Source: Chloroflexota bacterium (lineage in GTDB: Bacteria; Chloroflexota; Chloroflexia; Thermomicrobiales; UBA6265). From it: a stretch of DNA of 9,020 bases. A model generated the notes under the pieces. That model had not been told where the DNA came from. It ran no database searches and worked only from the letters and a program-made list of their open reading frames with translations. A program made the position numbers and the translations under genes. The stretch spans positions 1 through 9,020 of the forward strand of contig JAEZJB010000399.1 in NCBI GenBank assembly GCA_023415845.1, in the 5' to 3' direction. Every line of letters begins with the position of its first letter. Position 1 is the first letter of the stretch. This document shows positions 5,370 to 9,020 of the stretch, one piece after another.

Positions 5370-7397
5370 TTACCGGGCTGTACTCGTCCGGCGACCGAAT
5401 GTGACTGACCGTGGCGTGTCGATGCGGGCAGCGGGCTCAGGGGCGAGGGCCTCGACCGTCACGTTTTTCGGGTCTCCCCAGAGCATCCAGCCGCTTGCGC
5501 CGAAATCCTCCGCGGCATCAATCTGAGCGCGAACGTCCTCGGCCGTATAGTCGCGCAACCCATTGAATCCGTACGAAAAATCCTGGATCCACGGGCGGAA
5601 TTTCAGACGAGAGTTGGGCACGATCGCGTCAGCGCGTTCCAGACTTTCGTAAATGGTTTCATACGGGTAGTCGTTGGGGTGACCAGGTGCCGAGGCGATA
5701 TTGCCTTCTTCGAAGTGAGAGGGGTAAATCATCATGCAGACGAAATCGAGATATGGAGCCAGGGCACTGAAACGCTGCCCAATGTATTGCTCATCGTCCA
5801 TGATGGTGACAAAGCCGAAGAGGTCGGCTGCGAGATACCCACCAGCGGCGTTGACAGCCTCATGGCTTCGGCGCATGAACTCGGTAATGGCAGCTTCGCG
5901 GGCTTCGGCCGTGTATTCCCGACCAAAGTCTGCGGTACTCAGATCACCGTCACTGGGAAACCGCACGTAGTCGTACTGGACTTCGTCGAAGCCGCGCTCA
6001 ACCAGCTCGACCGCGAGGTCGATGTTGGCTTCCCACAGTTCCTCGTGGAAGGCGCTGACCCATCCGACTCCCTGGACGTTGACCCAGAGCCCTCCATTGA
6101 CGTCGTGGACGGCGAGATCCGGCCTTGCCTCAGCGACGAGAGGATCCTGGAATACGACCATCCGGGCGATCGCGTATATCCCGTTGTCCCTCAATTTGCT
6201 CAGGATCTCGTCGAGGTCGTACACAGGTCGAACTGTGCCGACCTCGTTGAAGAAGGGAACCTGGCTGTCGTAGAAGATGACCCCTTCCTTGACATCGATC
6301 ACGATGGCATTGATCTCGGTGGTGTTGGCGATATCGATGAGGGACTCGATGCCTCCCTCAGAGGTGAGCAGGTTGTAGTTCGCGTAGACGGCCTTGATCA
6401 TCTGGTTTGGCAGGCGGACCTCCGCGATCTCACCTCCAGGACCGATCGAAGATGTCTGGGATTCAAAGCCGGAGGCGCGAATGACGATCTCATCGCCCTC
6501 ACTCACACCGTCGAGCTGATAGGTACCATCCTTCGCTGAAACAGTTGTCGCGTCGCCCGACTGAACGACTGCGCCCTGAACCGGCTCACCGTCGGCGTTC
6601 ATTACAGTGCCCGTCGCAGTCTGCACGCTCAATGCCAGATCCAGCGTCACGATCTGATCGATTGGCGCGGTGTGCTGGCCGTACTTTCCAGCGTCGATGG
6701 CAATGGTGCCGGATGGCGGCAGATTCTCGAGTCGGTACGTCCCGGTCTCATCTGTCTGGCTGGATGCGACTTCGCGGCCCTCGGCGTCGAGGGCGATGAC
6801 GGTCGCGTTGGCAATCGCCCCACCACTCGCCTGATCGGTCAGCGAGCCAGTCAGGACATTTGGACGGAGCACGATCTGTTGGGCGCGGAGGGATTCGCCC
6901 GAGAGACGGCCCTCTACGGCGTGGAACCCAGGAGCCTGGATGACTACCCCCTGCTCCCCTTCGGGGAGGGACACATCCACCCTGCCGTCGGCCCCTGTTC
7001 GGTACTCAACCTCTCCAACCGTAACGGTAGCGCCCGAAATTGCCTCACCCTGCGGAATGCCCACGACCGTCAACTCAACAGCGTCAGCCCCTCTGGTGTC
7101 ATACCAAATCCAGGTTCCAATCGCGAGCAAAAGGGCTACTGGAAGGATGAGGCTGAACTGCCATGTCAACCATGGCAGAGGGACAGTCGAGGCTTCGGGA
7201 CGGAGGGGCTCGGAAGCAACGGGGTCCGTGGAGCGGTAGGTGGGGATATCGCGTGCGCTCGCGGCTGGCGTGTTGCTCGATTCGGGTGGCGCATCCTCCG
7301 GGCCAGAACGCCTTGAACCGACAGTCGATGTCCAACGAGTAACCGAGGGCGAATCCGATTTTCGAGCAGGACGCCGGGGAGGAGGGGAGGAGGACAT
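5370..7397 (-). CDS. Membrane-anchored DUF4015 glycosyl hydrolase-like protein with regulatory-like repeats
   Basis: The 675 residues show four parts. Residues 1-77 are a Ser/Pro/Arg-rich, probably disordered cytoplasmic tail. Residues 79-99 form one hydrophobic helix (FSLILPVALLLAIGTWIWY). Residues 106-330 hold three carboxypeptidase-regulatory-like beta-sandwich repeats (about 106-178, 181-256, 260-329), with recurring G-Y/V-L patterns such as TDETGTYRLENLPPSG and SAKDGTYQLDGVSEG. Residues 333-648 match the putative glycoside hydrolase family DUF4015, a TIM-barrel-like domain, with INAIVIDVKEGVIFY (362-376), VQYDYVRFPSDGD (473-485), MMIYPSHF (555-562) and GWMLWGDP (636-643). The expected topology is N-inside with the enzyme outside. 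I chose the ATG at 7397 because AAGGA lies 4 bases upstream; a TTG 18 codons earlier is less likely. The substrate is unknown; no such enzyme is well characterised to my knowledge. It probably shares a transcript with the downstream prenyltransferase gene. Confidence 0.85.
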   Translation of the reverse strand: MSSSPPPRRPARKSDSPSVTRWTSTVGSRRSGPEDAPPESSNTPAASARDIPTYRSTDPVASEPLRPEASTVPLPWLTWQFSLILPVALLLAIGTWIWYDTRGADAVELTVVGIPQGEAISGATVTVGEVEYRTGADGRVDVSLPEGEQGVVIQAPGFHAVEGRLSGESLRAQQIVLRPNVLTGSLTDQASGGAIANATVIALDAEGREVASSQTDETGTYRLENLPPSGTIAIDAGKYGQHTAPIDQIVTLDLALSVQTATGTVMNADGEPVQGAVVQSGDATTVSAKDGTYQLDGVSEGDEIVIRASGFESQTSSIGPGGEIAEVRLPNQMIKAVYANYNLLTSEGGIESLIDIANTTEINAIVIDVKEGVIFYDSQVPFFNEVGTVRPVYDLDEILSKLRDNGIYAIARMVVFQDPLVAEARPDLAVHDVNGGLWVNVQGVGWVSAFHEELWEANIDLAVELVERGFDEVQYDYVRFPSDGDLSTADFGREYTAEAREAAITEFMRRSHEAVNAAGGYLAADLFGFVTIMDDEQYIGQRFSALAPYLDFVCMMIYPSHFEEGNIASAPGHPNDYPYETIYESLERADAIVPNSRLKFRPWIQDFSYGFNGLRDYTAEDVRAQIDAAEDFGASGWMLWGDPKNVTVEALAPEPAARIDTPRSVTFGRRTSTAR

Positions 7398-7512
7398 GCG
7401 TTCCTTTTTCAATACAACACCAACGAACCAATGGGCGCTCTGGGTGTCCAATGGCGTTACCGGCCTTCACCGAATTTCCGCCTTTTCGCTTCGAGTATAC
7501 CCAATCGGCAAA

Positions 7513-7542
7513 TTGACACTCTCTTGCGGAAACGGGGATACT
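7513..7542 (+). promoter_or_regulatory. Promoter of the polyprenyl synthase gene
   Basis: A perfect -35 box TTGACA lies at 7513-7518 and GATACT (four of six to the -10 consensus) at 7537-7542, with an 18-bp spacer. Transcription should begin near 7549, giving a leader of about 55 bases before the GTG at 7604. This placement makes the TTG at 7553 an unlikely start. The divergent DUF4015 gene shares the same 206-base gap (7398-7603). Its only promoter hint there is TATACT at 7499-7494 on the minus strand, without a good -35. Confidence 0.55.
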
Positions 7543-7557
7543 TTCAAACAGTTTGAA
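7543..7557. promoter_or_regulatory. Perfect 15-bp palindrome at the predicted transcription start (operator candidate)
   Basis: TTCAAAC-A-GTTTGAA is a perfect 7-1-7 inverted repeat that starts at the base after the -10 box and is centred on the predicted +1. This is a typical position and shape for the operator of a dimeric helix-turn-helix repressor. No regulator gene is present in the window, so which protein binds, if any, is unknown. Confidence 0.4.
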
Positions 7558-7603
7558 CGTTTGCGCGACTTCCACTCGAGATGTCGCATCATGGAGCGCA
7601 TCG

Positions 7604-8584
7604 GTGAAGTTGCCCACTGCAAGTGTGTTCGAAGTCATGGCTCCCGAGATGGCTCGGGTGGACAAGACGGTGCGCCAATCGGCAACCGTCGACTTTCCGA
7701 TCGTGTCAGCCCTGATTCGAGACATTGTTTCTGCTGGCGGCAAGCGCCTCAGACCCCTCCTCCTCCTGCTCGCCTCGCGCGCGTTCGACCCCAATCCCGA
7801 CCGAGCGATCATTGCCGCTGCCGGTGTGGAACTTCTCCATACAGCCTCGCTGGTGCACGACGACAACATCGATCGCGCCTCGCTGCGGCGGGGACAGCCG
7901 ACACTCAACACGCAGGTCTCGTCGGGGGCGGTCATCCTCATCGGTGACTATCTTTTCGCGCAGTCGGCCATCCTCGCCGCGGCCTCCGAAGACCCTCGCG
8001 TGGTGAAGATCTTTGCGACTTCGCTCGCCGAGATCTGCGATGGCCAGATCAGGGAGACGCTGGACGCGCACCGGATCGACCAGCAACGCAGCGATTACGA
8101 CCGGCGAATCTACGGCAAGACTGCGGCCCTGTTTGCTGGTGCGGTTGAGATGGGTGCAGTCATCGGCCATGCACCCGAGGATGCGGTCCAGGAACCCCGC
8201 CAATTCGGGACCGAACTGGGCATGGCGTTCCAAGTGGTCGACGACATTCTCGATCTGCGCGAAGGCACCCAGGTACTGGGCAAACCGGCCGGGAACGATC
8301 TCCGCCAAGGTGTGATCACGCTGCCGGTGATGCTGTTCCTCGAGCAAGCTACCGAGAAGCAGCGAGACCTCGTTGCGGCGGTGGTCCAGGGTGACGAGAC
8401 CGATGAGTCGACCATCGACTCCCTGGTGGAAGACATTCGTGCATCCGGCGCACTCGACGGCGCAGAAGCCGAAGCGGCCCGCTATATCTCCGAGGCCGAG
8501 TCACACCTGACCGTGGTAGCGGACCTCGACACACGCGAGATGCTGCGTGAGGTCCTGTATTCCGCAGTGGAGCGGTCAGCCTAG
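7604..8584 (+). CDS. Long-chain polyprenyl diphosphate synthase (trans-isoprenyl)
   Basis: The 326-residue enzyme condenses isopentenyl diphosphate onto allylic diphosphates to make all-trans polyprenyl diphosphates, the chains for quinones or, after dephosphorylation, for lipid carriers. Clear marks are GGKRLRP at 45-51, the first Asp-rich motif DDNID at 86-90 in LLHTASLVHDDNID, GQPTLN (97-102), GDYLFAQ (114-120), GKTAALF (171-177), and the second Asp-rich motif DDILD at 213-217 followed by LGKPAGNDLRQG. The residues 4 and 5 before the first motif are small (Ser, Ala), which in this family goes with long products. I chose the GTG at 7604 because GGAG (7593-7596) lies 7 bases upstream and the length fits the family. 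The alternatives are the ATG at 7637 and the TTG at 7553. It is transcribed divergently from the DUF4015/prenyltransferase pair, whose UbiA-type enzyme could use its product. Confidence 0.93.
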   Translation: MKLPTASVFEVMAPEMARVDKTVRQSATVDFPIVSALIRDIVSAGGKRLRPLLLLLASRAFDPNPDRAIIAAAGVELLHTASLVHDDNIDRASLRRGQPTLNTQVSSGAVILIGDYLFAQSAILAAASEDPRVVKIFATSLAEICDGQIRETLDAHRIDQQRSDYDRRIYGKTAALFAGAVEMGAVIGHAPEDAVQEPRQFGTELGMAFQVVDDILDLREGTQVLGKPAGNDLRQGVITLPVMLFLEQATEKQRDLVAAVVQGDETDESTIDSLVEDIRASGALDGAEAEAARYISEAESHLTVVADLDTREMLREVLYSAVERSA

Positions 8585-8591
8585 ATCCAGA

Positions 8592-8603
8592 CCGAGTACT
8601 CGG
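8592..8603. repeat. Perfect 12-bp palindrome in the convergent gap
   Basis: CCGAGT|ACTCGG lies 7 bases after the polyprenyl synthase stop, in the 44-base gap before the stop of the convergent nucleoside hydrolase gene. It has no spacer for a normal loop and no T-run follows, so it is not a convincing terminator. No other terminator is visible in this gap. Confidence 0.3.
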
Positions 8604-8628
8604 CCTCCCCTGGAACTCCTCCCAATGA

Positions 8629-9020
8629 CTATTCAGGCATTTCGAATCCCGAGGCTGCGTCCATTTCCGGCAAACCCAGCGCAGCAGCGAGACCGGTAAC
8701 GAACCGGCCGGCGTCGACGCTGGTAGCGACCAGCGGTCCATTGGCACCCTCAAGGATTGTTGTGCGGCCGCGATATTCGCCATCCGTGACGACCGAAACC
8801 GTGCGTTGGCTTCCGCCGACCAGGGTCGGATCGGACGCGACGGCGACGGCCAGAGGGTCGTGCAAATAGAAGCCCGACATTCCGCGTTCGGTAAAGGTCC
8901 GTTCCATAACGGCGTGAACGAGTGACGCGCCGGGATGAGCATCTCGGCTCATCCGGTCCCAGGTCGCCCGAGGAAATACTGTCTGATGCGTGACATCGAG
9001 ACCGACCAAGGTGAGGTCTC
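8629..9020 (-). CDS. Inosine-uridine-type nucleoside hydrolase, C-terminal part (cut by window end)
   Basis: The frame enters from the right edge (…LTLVGLDVTHQ) and ends at TAG 8631-8629, giving about 130 residues, roughly the last 40 percent of a protein usually 310-330 long. The marks are those of the calcium-dependent IUNH family, which splits N-glycosidic bonds of nucleosides: GLDVTHQ near the left of the fragment, and FYLHDPLAVAVASDPTLV, where His is the family's proton donor and the following Asp helps bind calcium. The start and the N-terminal DTDPGxDDA metal site lie outside the window. The nucleoside preference cannot be told from this part. It converges with the polyprenyl synthase gene and seems functionally unrelated to it. 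Confidence 0.88.
   Translation of the reverse strand, partial: DLTLVGLDVTHQTVFPRATWDRMSRDAHPGASLVHAVMERTFTERGMSGFYLHDPLAVAVASDPTLVGGSQRTVSVVTDGEYRGRTTILEGANGPLVATSVDAGRFVTGLAAALGLPEMDAASGFEMPE

Noticed and set aside
5679..6539. Long plus-strand open frame (286 codons) opposite the DUF4015 gene
   Set aside because: It is a mirror frame of a clear, domain-bearing gene on the minus strand; its translation resembles no family and it has no upstream signals.
7428..7454. CCAATGG repeated at 7428-7434 and 7448-7454, 20 bp apart, upstream of the DUF4015 gene
   Set aside because: Only two short copies; could be chance and no promoter is placed firmly enough to give them a role.
7099..7941. 280-codon minus-strand open frame crossing the divergent promoter region
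   Set aside because: It overlaps both the 5' part of the DUF4015 gene in another frame and the 5' part of the polyprenyl synthase gene; Ser/Arg-rich translation without a recognisable domain.

Overview
This 9,020-base window is bacterial, with moderately GC-rich genes that favour G or C at codon third positions. The gene set is a Lon protease, an Hsp20, a peptidase C26-type amidotransferase, a membrane-anchored DUF4015 protein, a UbiA prenyltransferase of the decaprenyl-phosphate phosphoribosyltransferase type, and a polyprenyl-diphosphate synthase. I infer Chloroflexota (Thermomicrobia-like) from the overall look of these proteins. That is low to moderate confidence, because no rRNA or other phylogenetic marker is present. 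TAA, TAG and TGA all end genes here, so the standard bacterial code applies.

Layout. Positions 1-450 hold no convincing protein gene. They contain a G-rich minus-strand segment with several hairpins, a plus-strand terminator-like hairpin (211-249) and a promoter (368-396) for the amidotransferase at 451-1182 (+). This gene meets lon tail to tail across a strong bidirectional terminator (1213-1241). On the minus strand, hsp20 (4292-3822) is coupled by an ATGA overlap to lon (3825-1273). The lon frame is broken by a single in-frame TAA at 3363-3361, exactly between the N-terminal substrate-binding domain and the helical/ATPase/protease part. A second minus-strand unit runs from a DUF4015 glycosidase-like membrane protein (7397-5370) into a UbiA-family prenyltransferase (5337-4468). 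Divergent from it is a polyprenyl-diphosphate synthase (7604-8584, +), with a good promoter and a perfect 15-bp palindrome at its predicted transcription start. The window ends in the C-terminal part of an inosine-uridine-type nucleoside hydrolase (minus, truncated at 9020).

How the genes fit together. Hsp20 and Lon form a protein quality-control operon: one holds misfolded proteins, the other degrades them. The polyprenyl synthase makes long-chain prenyl diphosphates, the precursors of the polyprenyl phosphates that a phosphoribosyltransferase-type UbiA protein uses. With the extracytoplasmic DUF4015 protein this suggests an envelope lipid/glycan function, which is an inference. The most notable points are the in-frame stop in lon, the operator-like palindromes at the polyprenyl synthase and hsp20 promoters, and the possible structured RNA at the left end. 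I see no mobile element, CRISPR array, tRNA or rRNA.
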